Assembly: GCF_001029445.1 (NCBI RefSeq)
Contig: NZ_LDOT01000022.1
Coordinates: 124,001 to 188,000, forward strand
From: Photobacterium aquae
Lineage (GTDB): Bacteria; Pseudomonadota; Gammaproteobacteria; Enterobacterales; Vibrionaceae
Length of the DNA: 64,000 nt
Direction of reading: 5' to 3'
Under the pieces are notes generated by a model, which was not told the DNA's origin, made no database searches, and saw only the letters and a list, made by a program, of their open reading frames with translations. This document shows, one piece after another, positions 44,069 to 52,951 of the stretch. Position numbers and translations under genes: made by a program. Numbering within the stretch: the first letter of the stretch is position 1; each line of letters begins with the position of its first letter.

Positions 44069-45700
44069 ATGAAGCACCGTATCAGCCACCTTGCCTTCGT
44101 GCTGGTGGTCTCCTTCTTTTTTGCCTCTTTCCAGAACTGGGCGCTGTGGCAGCACCTGACGACGATACTGGCCCAGGCCGATAACCTGAGCTGGGGCTTT
44201 TTGCTGAGTATCCCGCTGCTTATCACCGCGCTGTGCGTGGCACTGTTTACCTTGCTGCTGTGGCCTGTTGTCTACAAGCCGCTGGCTGCGGTGCTGATTG
44301 TGCTGTCGACATTGGCCACCTACGCCATGGTCAACTACGGCCAGTATTTCAACTACGGCATGATCGTCAATATCTTCGAGACCAACCAGAGCGAGGCTGC
44401 GAGCTACCTTTCGCCGTCGGTGCTGCTGTGGTTTGGTGCGCTGGCCCTGTTGCCGCTGGTGTGGCTGGTGGCGGTGAAGGTACGTTTCCCTTCTTCTGCC
44501 ATCCGGCTTATCGGGCAGAAGCTGGCGATGTTGCTGGCAGTCGTGGTTGTTGTTGGTGCGGTTGCCGGGCTTTACTACAAAGACTATGCCTCGCTGGTGC
44601 GCAACCACAGCGAGATCAAGGCGCTGATCAACCCGACCAACTACCTCAGCGCCAGTTTCCGTTATGCCAAGTACCGCCTGTATGAGCAGAACTTGCCGTT
44701 CAAGGTGTTGGGGACCGATGCCCGCGATACCCACACTATGGCTATTGCCGAGGGCGGCAAGCCCGATGTGGTGGTGCTGGTAGTAGGCGAGACCTCGCGG
44801 GCGATGAACTATTCGCTCAATGGCTACCCGCGCCAGACCAACCCGCGCCTGTCACAGGAGGATGTGGTGAGTTTCCGTCACGTGGCCTCGTGCGGCACCG
44901 CCACGGCTGTATCCTTGCCTTGCATGTTCTCGGATATGACCCATGACAGCTACAATGCCACCGCCGCCCGCCATGAGGAGGGGGTGCTGGATATTCTTAA
45001 GCATGCCGGGGTGGATATTAGCTGGAAAGACAACGACGGTGGCTGCAAGGGGGTGTGCGACCGGGTGGAGCATATGGAGATTTCACCCAAGAGCGATCCG
45101 ACCCTGTGCCATGACGGCACTTGTTACGATGCCGTGTTGCTCGATGGCCTTGCCGAGAAAATTGCCAATGCCAAGCAGGATACCCTGATAGTGCTGCACC
45201 TTATTGGCAGCCACGGCCCGACCTATTACCGCCGCTATCCCGAGCAGTTCAAGGTGTTCACCCCAACCTGCGATACCAGCGAGATCCAGGATTGCAGCCG
45301 CGAGGCGCTGCTCAATACCTACGACAACACCATAGTGTATACCGACTACGTGTTGAGCCAGGTGGTGGCGCTGCTCAAGCAGAATGACACCGAGCACGAG
45401 ACCGCGATGCTGTATTTGTCGGATCACGGCGAGTCGTTGGGTGAAGACGGCGTTTACCTCCACGGTTTGCCCTACGGCATCGCCCCACGGGAACAAAAGC
45501 GGGTACCTTTGATTTTGTGGCTATCGCCTGCCTACCAGCAAAGCCACGGGATAGATCGCCAGTGCCTGCAGGCCAAGGCGCAGCAGGATAAGGTATCGCA
45601 AGACAACCTGTTCCATACCCTGCTTGGCATGATGGCGGTGCAGACCCATGTCTACCAACCGGGGTTGGATATTCTGGCCAGCTGCGAAACGGGTGAGTAA
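44069..45700 (+). CDS. eptA: Lipid A phosphoethanolamine transferase
   Basis: EptA moves phosphoethanolamine from phosphatidylethanolamine to lipid A in the outer leaflet of the inner membrane, lowering binding of cationic peptides. I choose ATG 44069 (MKHRISHLAFVLV), five bases after GGGTGA. Five hydrophobic helices fill the first 180 residues. The periplasmic sulfatase-like domain has GETSRAMNYSLNGY, the nucleophile Thr in CGTATAVSLPCMFS, LHLIGSHGP and LSDHGESLGEDGVYLHG. Length 543 residues against 547 for E. coli. It is followed by dgkA. Confidence 0.93.
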   Translation: MKHRISHLAFVLVVSFFFASFQNWALWQHLTTILAQADNLSWGFLLSIPLLITALCVALFTLLLWPVVYKPLAAVLIVLSTLATYAMVNYGQYFNYGMIVNIFETNQSEAASYLSPSVLLWFGALALLPLVWLVAVKVRFPSSAIRLIGQKLAMLLAVVVVVGAVAGLYYKDYASLVRNHSEIKALINPTNYLSASFRYAKYRLYEQNLPFKVLGTDARDTHTMAIAEGGKPDVVVLVVGETSRAMNYSLNGYPRQTNPRLSQEDVVSFRHVASCGTATAVSLPCMFSDMTHDSYNATAARHEEGVLDILKHAGVDISWKDNDGGCKGVCDRVEHMEISPKSDPTLCHDGTCYDAVLLDGLAEKIANAKQDTLIVLHLIGSHGPTYYRRYPEQFKVFTPTCDTSEIQDCSREALLNTYDNTIVYTDYVLSQVVALLKQNDTEHETAMLYLSDHGESLGEDGVYLHGLPYGIAPREQKRVPLILWLSPAYQQSHGIDRQCLQAKAQQDKVSQDNLFHTLLGMMAVQTHVYQPGLDILASCETGE

Positions 45701-45847
45701 TAGCTGGCAAGCGTAGCCGCATAGACTGCAAACGATCGCAGCCTATGCGGACACTGCCGCAACGCACTGATAAAATGCGGCGTACACAGAATCGGGCTGA
45801 TATATTCAGCTTTGATTGATGATACATACCAAGAAAGAGAAGACAGC

Positions 45848-46207
45848 ATGAAACCCAGTACCACCGGCCTTAGGCGAATTATCAATGCGACCGGCTATTC
45901 CATGAAGGGGCTGCGCGCCGCCTGGCAGAACGAGGCGGCCTTTCGTCAGGAATCGGTACTGCTGGTGGTCATGACCGCCGCGACCTTCTTCCTGCCGGTA
46001 ACTCTACTCGAGCAGCTGTTGATGATAGCCAGCCTGTTTCTGGTGGTGATTGTCGAGCTGATCAACTCGGCCGTCGAAGCGGTGGTGGATCGCATCGGCC
46101 CCGAGCATCACGAGCTGAGCGGCCGTGCCAAGGATATCGGCTCCGCCGCGGTATTCGTCGCCCTCGTGCTGGTGGTGATCATCTGGGGCGCGATATTGGT
46201 GTTTTGA
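45848..46207 (+). CDS. dgkA: Diacylglycerol kinase
   Basis: DgkA is a three-helix inner-membrane kinase that turns diacylglycerol into phosphatidic acid. The 119-residue product has the N-terminal amphipathic helix (TTGLRRIINATGYSMKGLRAAWQNEAAFRQE), three membrane segments and the conserved ELINSAVEAVVDRI active-site motif (Glu, Asn, Glu). ATG 45848 follows a GAGAAG site. Placement after eptA makes sense: EptA releases diacylglycerol, and DgkA recycles it. Confidence 0.95.
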   Translation: MKPSTTGLRRIINATGYSMKGLRAAWQNEAAFRQESVLLVVMTAATFFLPVTLLEQLLMIASLFLVVIVELINSAVEAVVDRIGPEHHELSGRAKDIGSAAVFVALVLVVIIWGAILVF

Positions 46208-46245
46208 TATTGGGGCAGTTGGCTGATATTGCTTCTATATACTGA

Positions 46246-46276
46246 CAAAGGGATAGGCAATGCCTGTCCCTTTTTG
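46246..46276 (+). terminator. Rho-independent terminator after dgkA
   Basis: AAGGGATAGGC pairs with GCCTGTCCCTT (one T-G pair), loop AAT, followed by TTT. It lies inside a 12-bp inverted repeat, TATACTGACAAA (46238-46249) and TTTGTCAGTATA (46287-46298). Confidence 0.85.
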
Positions 46277-46335
46277 TTTATTCGGGTTTGTCAGTATACT
46301 GCCGAGATAAAATAACTGATTGAAGTCATTGGAAT

Positions 46336-46929
46336 ATGCCAAATTATTACAGTGTGAACGCACAGGCTTTTTTTGACGGTACGGTGAATGTTGATATGTC
46401 ATCGCTGTATTCAGCATTTCTTCCCGTATTGCCGTTCGGTGGTGCGATTTTGGATGCAGGTTGTGGCTCTGGTCGAGATAGCCATTATTTTGTGGGCCAA
46501 GGTTTTGCTGTGACTGCGTTTGATGCCAGTGATGCGATGGTGGCGTTGGCCAGCGAGTATTCTGGTTTGTCGGTGCACCATGCAACATTTTCAACATTTA
46601 CCGCTCCGCCTGCTTCGTTTGATGGTATTTGGGCATGTGCATCATTGCTACATGTTCCTGCCGATGAGTTGCATGCTACGTTTGCGCATTTGGCAACCTT
46701 ACTAAAACCTGAAGGTCTTTTTTACTGTTCGTTCAAATATGGCAAAGAGGAAGTGGAACGAGACGGTCGTCGATTTACCAATTTGGATGAGGTTGGGCTG
46801 GGTGCGCTATTGGTTGATACCTTGTTGACGGTAAAGCAAACGTGGATCACCGGTGATTTACGCCCCGGGCGTGATCATGAAAAGTGGCTCAATGCCCTGT
46901 TGGTGAAGCGTAGCGACTTGGTGAAATAG
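46336..46929 (+). CDS. Class I SAM-dependent methyltransferase
   Basis: A 197-residue predicted methyltransferase. Motif I is DAGCGSGRDSHYF (near residues 40-52), the motif II acid is in AFDASDAM, and LLKPEGLFYCSFK is the post-motif region. Layout resembles small-molecule or TehB-like enzymes; no DNA-methylase motif (NPPY) is present. It is the first gene after the change to A+T-richer DNA, and the helicase fusion gene begins 26 bases after its stop, so the two may be one transcript. Substrate unknown. Confidence 0.82.
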   Translation: MPNYYSVNAQAFFDGTVNVDMSSLYSAFLPVLPFGGAILDAGCGSGRDSHYFVGQGFAVTAFDASDAMVALASEYSGLSVHHATFSTFTAPPASFDGIWACASLLHVPADELHATFAHLATLLKPEGLFYCSFKYGKEEVERDGRRFTNLDEVGLGALLVDTLLTVKQTWITGDLRPGRDHEKWLNALLVKRSDLVK

Positions 46930-46955
46930 GAATACGGTCATTTAGGAAAGCTGTT

Positions 46956-49904
46956 ATGACAATGCCGTCTTTGGTAATGGAGCACAATGTGCTGACTACC
47001 GGGGGAGAAGACCCATTGCTTCCCCAACTTTTGCATGCGATCAACCATGCGACTGAAATAGAGATAGCCGTCTCATTTGTCCAACGGTCAGGTGTGGAGT
47101 TGTTACTCCCAAGCTTAAACGAGGCCATTGAGCGCCATAAGCACCAAGGTACGCAGTTGATATTGCGTATTCTCACTTCAGATTATCTGCATATTAGCCA
47201 TCCGATTGCTTTGCGGTATCTACTGGCATTAGAGGGAGATGGGGTCGAGGTGAAAATATTCGAGTCCCAAAACCAGAGTTTCCATCTTAAATCTTATATC
47301 TTCGTGCGGTCTGATTCTAATGATCTCCTGATGGAGGGGACGGCATTTATTGGCTCCAATAACATCAGCAAAACGGCACTGACTGATGCCCACGAATGGT
47401 GTTTGCGCTACGACTATCAACCGCCAGAGGATTCGTATCCAGCACAGCAGTTTGCTAATATCCGCAAGCAATTTGATCGCTTATTTACACACCCGTCAGC
47501 ACAGCCTTTGACTGACGAGTGGATATCCCGTTATTTGCAAAACCGTAAACCACCCAAACTGGCATTGGTGGGAAGCAATGGTTTGATTGATGCAGACGAG
47601 GAAAAGGTCGGGCCTAATTCTGCGCAAATTGAAGCATTGGAAGCCCTCCATCAGACGCGCTTGGCGGGTAATGTACGGGGGTTAGTGGTACTTGGCACCG
47701 GAATGGGAAAAACATGGCTGTCAGCGTTCGATGCCAAGCAGGTGGCGGCCGAGCGGGTATTGTTTGTTGCTCATCGGGAAGAAATTCTGACTCAGGCGCA
47801 GAACACCTATACGAAACTGTGGCCAGAAAAGTCATCGGGTTTCTATCATGGCCAAGAGAAGGAGCTCGACAAGGAGATGGTCTTTGCGTCCGTGCAGACA
47901 TTGGGGCGCCAGCATCATCTTGATCGTTTTTCCCCTGATCACTTTGACTATATCGTGATTGATGAATTTCATCATGCCAGCGCAAAAACCTACCTTAATA
48001 TTCTCAATTACTTCACGCCGACCTTCTTGCTGGGTTTAACCGCCACGCCGGAGCGTACCGATCAAGCCAATATCCTTTCGCTATGCCATGACAATTTGGT
48101 GTTTGAGCGTAATCTGGTTCATGGCATCGATGAGAAAATTCTCGTGCCTTTCCATTACTTTGGGATCTGGGATGACGCTGTTGATTACCAAGAAATCCCC
48201 TGGCGTAACGGTAAGTTTGACCCACAAGCCTTAGATGCTCAATTTGCCACCTTGCGCCGTGCCCAGCATATTTTCCATCATTGGAAACAGCATCAACAGA
48301 GCCGCACACTGGCGTTCTGTGTATCGAAAAAACACGCAGATTTCATGGCTGATGCGTTCAATGAGGCTTTTGCCGAGCAAGGTTTAAAAGCATTGGCGGT
48401 GCACAGTGACTCATCTGTGCGACGTAACGAAGCGCTTACCTTGCTCGATAAGGGGGAAGTACATGTGCTTTTCTCGGTGGATTTATTTAACGAAGGGACG
48501 GATCTGCCATCTATCGATACCGTGATGATGCTCCGTCCTACCGAGTCCAACATTATCTTCTTGCAGCAGTTGGGCCGTGGGTTAAGGCGACATGAAAGCA
48601 AGGCACATTTGGTCGTGCTGGATTTCATCGGGAACCATCGAACATTTTTGAATAAGCAGGAGGTCTTGGGGCTATCTTTGGGGCAACGCGCAGCTAGCAG
48701 TGCGTTACGTTCGTCATCCGGTGAGGCGCCACGTTTGGGGGCAGGGTGTTTTGTTAATCTTGACCCGCAGATTATCGCTTTCTGGGAACAGCTGTCTAAG
48801 CAGTACCGTAATACCGCCGAAGAAGATTACCTGAACCTTGAGGGACATTTAGGCCATCGACCTCAAGCTGTTGAGTTTTACCGAGCGGGCTATGATTTAG
48901 CCAAAGTAAGCAAGCAGCATAAGAGTTGGTTTAGCTTGGTCGCACAGCATTGTGAGAGTGACACGACACGCAATGTGATTGCACGTCATCATGATTTTCT
49001 GTTTAACGCCGTTCAGAAAGCCAGTATGACAAAGTGCTTTAAGGCGGTATTGCTTGAAGCCTTTTTGGAGCTGGATGGTTTCCAGACACCACCGACTATC
49101 GAACAATTAGCGGCACGTAGCTGGCAAGTACTTTCTTGTTATCCGCGCTTACGAGAGAGAGATCTTAAACCCAAAGAGCAAGCGCTGTTGGCAACCGATA
49201 AGCAATGGGTGAAGTATTGGCATGCTAACCCAGTTAACGCTTTCATCGGAAAGAACAGCAAACAGGCTGATGCTTGGTTCAGGCTTGAGGGGGAGCATTT
49301 TTGCGCCAACTTTGAGGTATTACCGAGTGAGGCGGCCATTTTGCACGATTTGGTCAAAGAGCTGGTGGATTACTTACTTGCAAGATATACCGATCGCGAC
49401 AGTACACCAGCTATTGTCACCAACCAAGTAACAGAGCAGGTATCCAATGTGACAGCTTTGGATTCGGGAAAGACAGAAGTACCAGAAAAGGTGCAAGTGT
49501 CTCTGCCATATTATCCGGATCTGAAAATTGCCTGTGGCCATTTTAAAACGGGGCATCATGATGAGTGTGAGTTGATGGCGGTTGATCTTATGAATGTTGA
49601 TCCTGAGCGTCATTTCTTGGCTCGGGCATCCGGTAATTCGATGAACGGTGGTAAGTCACCGATCTATGATGGTGATTTGCTGTTGCTCGAATTGGTGACC
49701 CCCTCCAGTGCCGGGTCGATCACGGGGACGACAATGGCTATCGAGATCCAAGATGAAAGCGGAGACAACCAGTACCTCTTGCGCGTCGTCAAGAAAGACA
49801 AGCAGGGCCAATATTGGCTGAAGGCCAATAACCCTGATTATGCTGACATGCCTGCTAACGAGACGATGAAAACCTTTGCGAGGTTGAAGCAGGTGGTGAG
49901 GTAA
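46956..49904 (+). CDS. Fusion protein: PLD-like nuclease, SF2 helicase, UmuD-like S24 peptidase
   Basis: A 982-residue multidomain protein. Residues 20-175 form a phospholipase-D-type nuclease with one HxK (H110, K112) and GSNN (133-136). Residues 225-560 form a DEAD/DEAH-like helicase with Walker A GTGMGKT (247-253), DEFH (336-339), TATPER and QQLGRGLRR. Residues 590-830 look like the DUF3427-type extension. Residues 850-982 form an S24/LexA-type domain with a Cys-Gly pair (860-861) and GNSM (Ser895). A Lys pair (946-947) and LKANNPDY follow. The Cys-Gly to Ser distance (35) is nearly that of UmuD (36). Probably a phage-defence or DNA-repair effector whose tail is released under SOS conditions; that role is inferred. 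Confidence 0.85.
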   Translation: MTMPSLVMEHNVLTTGGEDPLLPQLLHAINHATEIEIAVSFVQRSGVELLLPSLNEAIERHKHQGTQLILRILTSDYLHISHPIALRYLLALEGDGVEVKIFESQNQSFHLKSYIFVRSDSNDLLMEGTAFIGSNNISKTALTDAHEWCLRYDYQPPEDSYPAQQFANIRKQFDRLFTHPSAQPLTDEWISRYLQNRKPPKLALVGSNGLIDADEEKVGPNSAQIEALEALHQTRLAGNVRGLVVLGTGMGKTWLSAFDAKQVAAERVLFVAHREEILTQAQNTYTKLWPEKSSGFYHGQEKELDKEMVFASVQTLGRQHHLDRFSPDHFDYIVIDEFHHASAKTYLNILNYFTPTFLLGLTATPERTDQANILSLCHDNLVFERNLVHGIDEKILVPFHYFGIWDDAVDYQEIPWRNGKFDPQALDAQFATLRRAQHIFHHWKQHQQSRTLAFCVSKKHADFMADAFNEAFAEQGLKALAVHSDSSVRRNEALTLLDKGEVHVLFSVDLFNEGTDLPSIDTVMMLRPTESNIIFLQQLGRGLRRHESKAHLVVLDFIGNHRTFLNKQEVLGLSLGQRAASSALRSSSGEAPRLGAGCFVNLDPQIIAFWEQLSKQYRNTAEEDYLNLEGHLGHRPQAVEFYRAGYDLAKVSKQHKSWFSLVAQHCESDTTRNVIARHHDFLFNAVQKASMTKCFKAVLLEAFLELDGFQTPPTIEQLAARSWQVLSCYPRLRERDLKPKEQALLATDKQWVKYWHANPVNAFIGKNSKQADAWFRLEGEHFCANFEVLPSEAAILHDLVKELVDYLLARYTDRDSTPAIVTNQVTEQVSNVTALDSGKTEVPEKVQVSLPYYPDLKIACGHFKTGHHDECELMAVDLMNVDPERHFLARASGNSMNGGKSPIYDGDLLLLELVTPSSAGSITGTTMAIEIQDESGDNQYLLRVVKKDKQGQYWLKANNPDYADMPANETMKTFARLKQVVR

Positions 49905-50046
49905 ATCATAGAGGGAGAGTGGTCAATCACACGTTTTTTGCATCGATTTGATCAAACACAGATGCCAATTTTCAGGTAAGACAAATTTACTCTCCCTATG
50001 CTAACGTTAAACAAGAATTTAAGCCTTCTTAAGAAAAGAACATCCT

Positions 50047-50250
50047 ATGAATAACAAGCCATTAGCAACGCTCACAGACGAACAAAAAATCCTGATTGAA
50101 CAATTGGCCACAGATAAAGTGAACTCGATGAACAGTGACCAATACTTATGTGATCGTATTGATGAAAAAGTATTGGAAATGGAAGAGCACATCCAAGCGT
50201 ATTTTCATGAACGCTTTCATTTTCATATGAAGAAGCACGAACAAAAATAA
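50047..50250 (+). CDS. Small hypothetical protein
   Basis: A 67-residue acidic/charged protein (MNNKPLATLTDEQKILIEQL ... YFHERFHFHMKKHEQK), probably mostly helical, with a His-rich end. I do not recognise a family. The ribosome binding site is weak, but a good terminator follows at 50281-50307, which supports expression. Confidence 0.5.
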   Translation: MNNKPLATLTDEQKILIEQLATDKVNSMNSDQYLCDRIDEKVLEMEEHIQAYFHERFHFHMKKHEQK

Positions 50251-50280
50251 CCGTTTGTAAAATAGCGAGTTGTTGAAACT

Positions 50281-50307
50281 GAGAGGCTGCTTTATGCGGC
50301 CTTTTCT
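50281..50307 (+). terminator. Terminator after the 67-residue gene
   Basis: AGGCTGC (50282-50288) pairs with GCGGCCT (50294-50300), one T-G pair, then TTTTCTTT. It overlaps the end of the opposing radC-like gene. Confidence 0.8.
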
Positions 50308-50630
50308 TTATCCATCATATAGTTGGGGCTATTGATATATCTCAGCAGTGACGCCCAGTAAGGTCGCATCAGGTAAACACTGGCAGCGTTGATAGTGTCA
50401 AAGAAAACTTCTTCGTATTTAATCAAGCTGTGTTGGTTATCAAGCAACAACACAGCAAATACTTCCCTTTCATATCCTCCCATTTTGTATTGCAGAAAAT
50501 CTTTTGTTGCTTGTGGATTGGTAAATGCGTTTCCGCGTAGGTATCGGGTTGCCACGATCTCTGCGGCTTTCTCTAACACTTGATCTGCTGTCATTGGAGT
50601 ATGAAGAATGTAGTCGTTTTTCTTGTGCAT
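50292..50630 (-). pseudogene. Truncated RadC/UPF0758-like gene
   Basis: The 112-residue product matches the start of the JAB-domain RadC-like proteins common on genomic islands: ILEKA-type helix (VLEKAAEIVATRYLRG), TNPQATKDFLQYKMGGYEREVFAVLLLDNQHSLI and TINAASVY. Right after TINAASVY the family sequence stops and an unrelated 26-residue tail follows. The metal-binding HxH...SxxD part of the JAB domain is absent. So this is a remnant that cannot be a metallo-isopeptidase or nuclease, though it may still be translated. Confidence 0.75.
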
Positions 50631-51029
50631 AGCCTTGATTCCTTATGCTTAATGGGCTTCTACACAAGGGTGATATATGTCTGAAATTTCTTTGATTCTG
50701 ATTTGATAGGGTATCGAGGTAAGGCGGAGTATTGGTTGTCCAAGTATCTGTAAAGTGATAGAAAATGGGCGTTTACCGAAAAGTGAGTTGCTAGGGGATA
50801 GCCGCAGTTGTGCTTGAAAGTGACGTCGAGCAGTGTGCAGAAGATAAATTGGTTGAGTGGGTATAATAAACCCAATAGTAAATGGTGGATTCTACCATCA
50901 TTTGTTTGTACCGAGTCTTCATTGAACAATTGAGTGCATAATTAAGCTTAGATCATTGCCGATTCCCCAATTTTCCCATATTCTCTCATAATTCAATTTG
51001 TCTACTGAAGTATAGAGAAACGCTCAGCA
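50631..51029. other. A+T-rich gene-free stretch in the island
   Basis: 399 bases with no gene I can support. An 89-codon minus-strand frame (50660-50929) has no clear ribosome binding site or family and may be chance. Confidence 0.45.
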
Positions 51030-51233
51030 ATGGATGACCAAATATTAACGCTTAAGGAAGTGGCTGCTTACTTGAAGCTAGCCGAGAAAACGGCGTACCG
51101 ACTTGCGAGTGAGGGAAAGCTACCAGGCTTTAAAGTCGGGGGCTCTTGGCGCTTTAAACGCACAGATCTTGAGGTATGGATTGAAGCACAGAAAACATAC
51201 TCTGGGGATGTCAAGTCAGACGATTTGAAATGA
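51030..51233 (+). CDS. Excisionase/MerR-type helix-turn-helix protein
   Basis: A 67-residue DNA-binding protein of the HTH_17 (excisionase-like) type: LTLKEVAAYLKLAEKTAYRL followed by the wing GKLPGFKVGGSWRFKRTDLEVWI. Such proteins either assist integrase excision or regulate a neighbouring operon. Here it stands 122 bases before hsdM and far from the integrase, so control of the restriction operon is the better guess. Same strand as the operon. Confidence 0.75.
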   Translation: MDDQILTLKEVAAYLKLAEKTAYRLASEGKLPGFKVGGSWRFKRTDLEVWIEAQKTYSGDVKSDDLK

Positions 51234-51355
51234 TACTTGCAAGCATGAACTGCATCTTGCTGGTATTGATAAAAAGTGAAATATCAACATTTTAGAAGAA
51301 TCCCCTCTTCTAACATAGAGCAACAATTAGAGATAGAATTTTAGGAATTTATGAA

Positions 51356-52951
51356 ATGGTAAGTATCCAACAGCGCAAAGCCTTACAAAGCCAAATTTGG
51401 GCGATTGCTAATGATGTTCGCGGCTCGGTCGATGGATGGGACTTTAAACAATACGTTCTTGGCACTCTGTTCTACCGATTTATCAGCGAGAACTTTGTTG
51501 ACTATATTACTGGTGGTGACGATAGCATCGATTATGCCGCTATGGCTGACAATGACGAAAATATCGAGGCCGCAAAAGACGACGCTATCCGAACTAAAGG
51601 TTACTTTATCTATCCAAGTCAACTATTTAGTAATGTTGCTGCCAATGCTCACAAGAACGACAATTTAAATACAGATTTGGCAGCTATCTTTGCAGCGATT
51701 GAAAACTCAGCCAATGGCTATGATTCAGAGAAAGACATTAAAGGCTTGTTTGCTGATTTTGATACCACCAGTAATCGTCTTGGTAACACGGTGGAAGCTA
51801 AGAACAAGCGCCTAGCAGCTGTGCTGAAAGGTGTTTCTGGGCTAAATTTTGGTAGTTTTGAAGATAACCAAATTGACTTGTTCGGTGATGCCTACGAGTT
51901 CCTTATTTCAAACTATGCAGCCAATGCCGGTAAATCCGGTGGCGAATTCTTTACGCCTCAACACGTTTCAAAATTAATCGCACAGCTAGCTATGCACGGC
52001 CAGAGCAGCGTCAATAAAATCTATGACCCAGCAGCAGGCTCGGGTTCATTGCTCTTACAAGCCAAGAAGCACTTTGATGCGCATATCATTGAGGATGGTT
52101 TCTTTGGTCAAGAGCTCAATCACACCACCTACAACTTGGCGCGTATGAACATGTTTTTACACAACATTAACTACGACAAGTTTAATATTCAGTTGGGGGA
52201 CACGCTTGAGGAACCTCACTTTTTGGAGGACAAACCGTTTGATGCGATTGTCTCAAACCCGCCTTATTCGGTGAAATGGATTGGTAGCGACGACCCAACC
52301 TTAATCAACGATGACCGTTTTGCGCCCGCTGGTGTACTTGCGCCCAAATCAAAAGCCGACTTTGCTTTTGTGCTGCATGCGCTAAGTTACCTATCAAGCA
52401 AAGGCCGCGCAGCCATTGTTTGCTTCCCCGGTATTTTTTACCGTGGTGGCGCTGAGCAAAAAATTCGCCAGTACCTAGTAGATAACAACTACGTTGAAAC
52501 CGTGATTTCATTGGCACCTAACCTGTTCTTTGGAACCACCATTGCCGTGAATATTTTGGTGCTGTCTAAGCACAAAACCGACACCACCACCCAGTTTATT
52601 GATGCCAGCGGTTTGTTTAAAAAAGAAACCAATAACAACGTGCTGACAGACAACGAAGATGAAAAAAATCCGGGCCATATTCAGCAAATCATGAAAGTGT
52701 TTGCCAGCAAAGAGAATGTGGAACACTTTGCTAAATCTGTTGATTTCGATGACATTGTTAAAGCTGAATACAATCTTTCGGTAAGCAGTTATGTAGAAGC
52801 GAAAGACAACCGCGAGGTGGTAGATATTGCAGAGCTTAATGCCGAACTTAAAACAACCGTCGCTAAAATTGATGCGCTTCGCAGTGATATTGACGCCATT
52901 ATTTTAGAAATAGAAGGGGCGGAAATTGAAGGTGAGGAGATTGAAGCATGA
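51356..52951 (+). CDS. hsdM: Type I restriction-modification DNA methyltransferase subunit HsdM
   Basis: HsdM is the N6-adenine methylase subunit of a type I system; two copies join one HsdS. The 531-residue protein has SAM motif I DPAAGSGSLL (from residue 224) and catalytic motif IV NPPY (301-304). An N-terminal HsdM_N domain precedes them. Its sequence is of the type IC (EcoR124/EcoprrI) kind. AGGAAT precedes ATG 51356. The stop overlaps the hsdS start (ATGA). Confidence 0.96.
   Translation: MVSIQQRKALQSQIWAIANDVRGSVDGWDFKQYVLGTLFYRFISENFVDYITGGDDSIDYAAMADNDENIEAAKDDAIRTKGYFIYPSQLFSNVAANAHKNDNLNTDLAAIFAAIENSANGYDSEKDIKGLFADFDTTSNRLGNTVEAKNKRLAAVLKGVSGLNFGSFEDNQIDLFGDAYEFLISNYAANAGKSGGEFFTPQHVSKLIAQLAMHGQSSVNKIYDPAAGSGSLLLQAKKHFDAHIIEDGFFGQELNHTTYNLARMNMFLHNINYDKFNIQLGDTLEEPHFLEDKPFDAIVSNPPYSVKWIGSDDPTLINDDRFAPAGVLAPKSKADFAFVLHALSYLSSKGRAAIVCFPGIFYRGGAEQKIRQYLVDNNYVETVISLAPNLFFGTTIAVNILVLSKHKTDTTTQFIDASGLFKKETNNNVLTDNEDEKNPGHIQQIMKVFASKENVEHFAKSVDFDDIVKAEYNLSVSSYVEAKDNREVVDIAELNAELKTTVAKIDALRSDIDAIILEIEGAEIEGEEIEA

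Noticed and set aside
46211..46225. Left attachment site matching the ssrA end
   Set aside because: Only about 10 of 14 bases agree, which is expected by chance in a scan of this size; mentioned but not annotated.
50660..50929. 89-codon minus-strand frame in the island
   Set aside because: No family, no clear ribosome binding site; could be real but unsupported.
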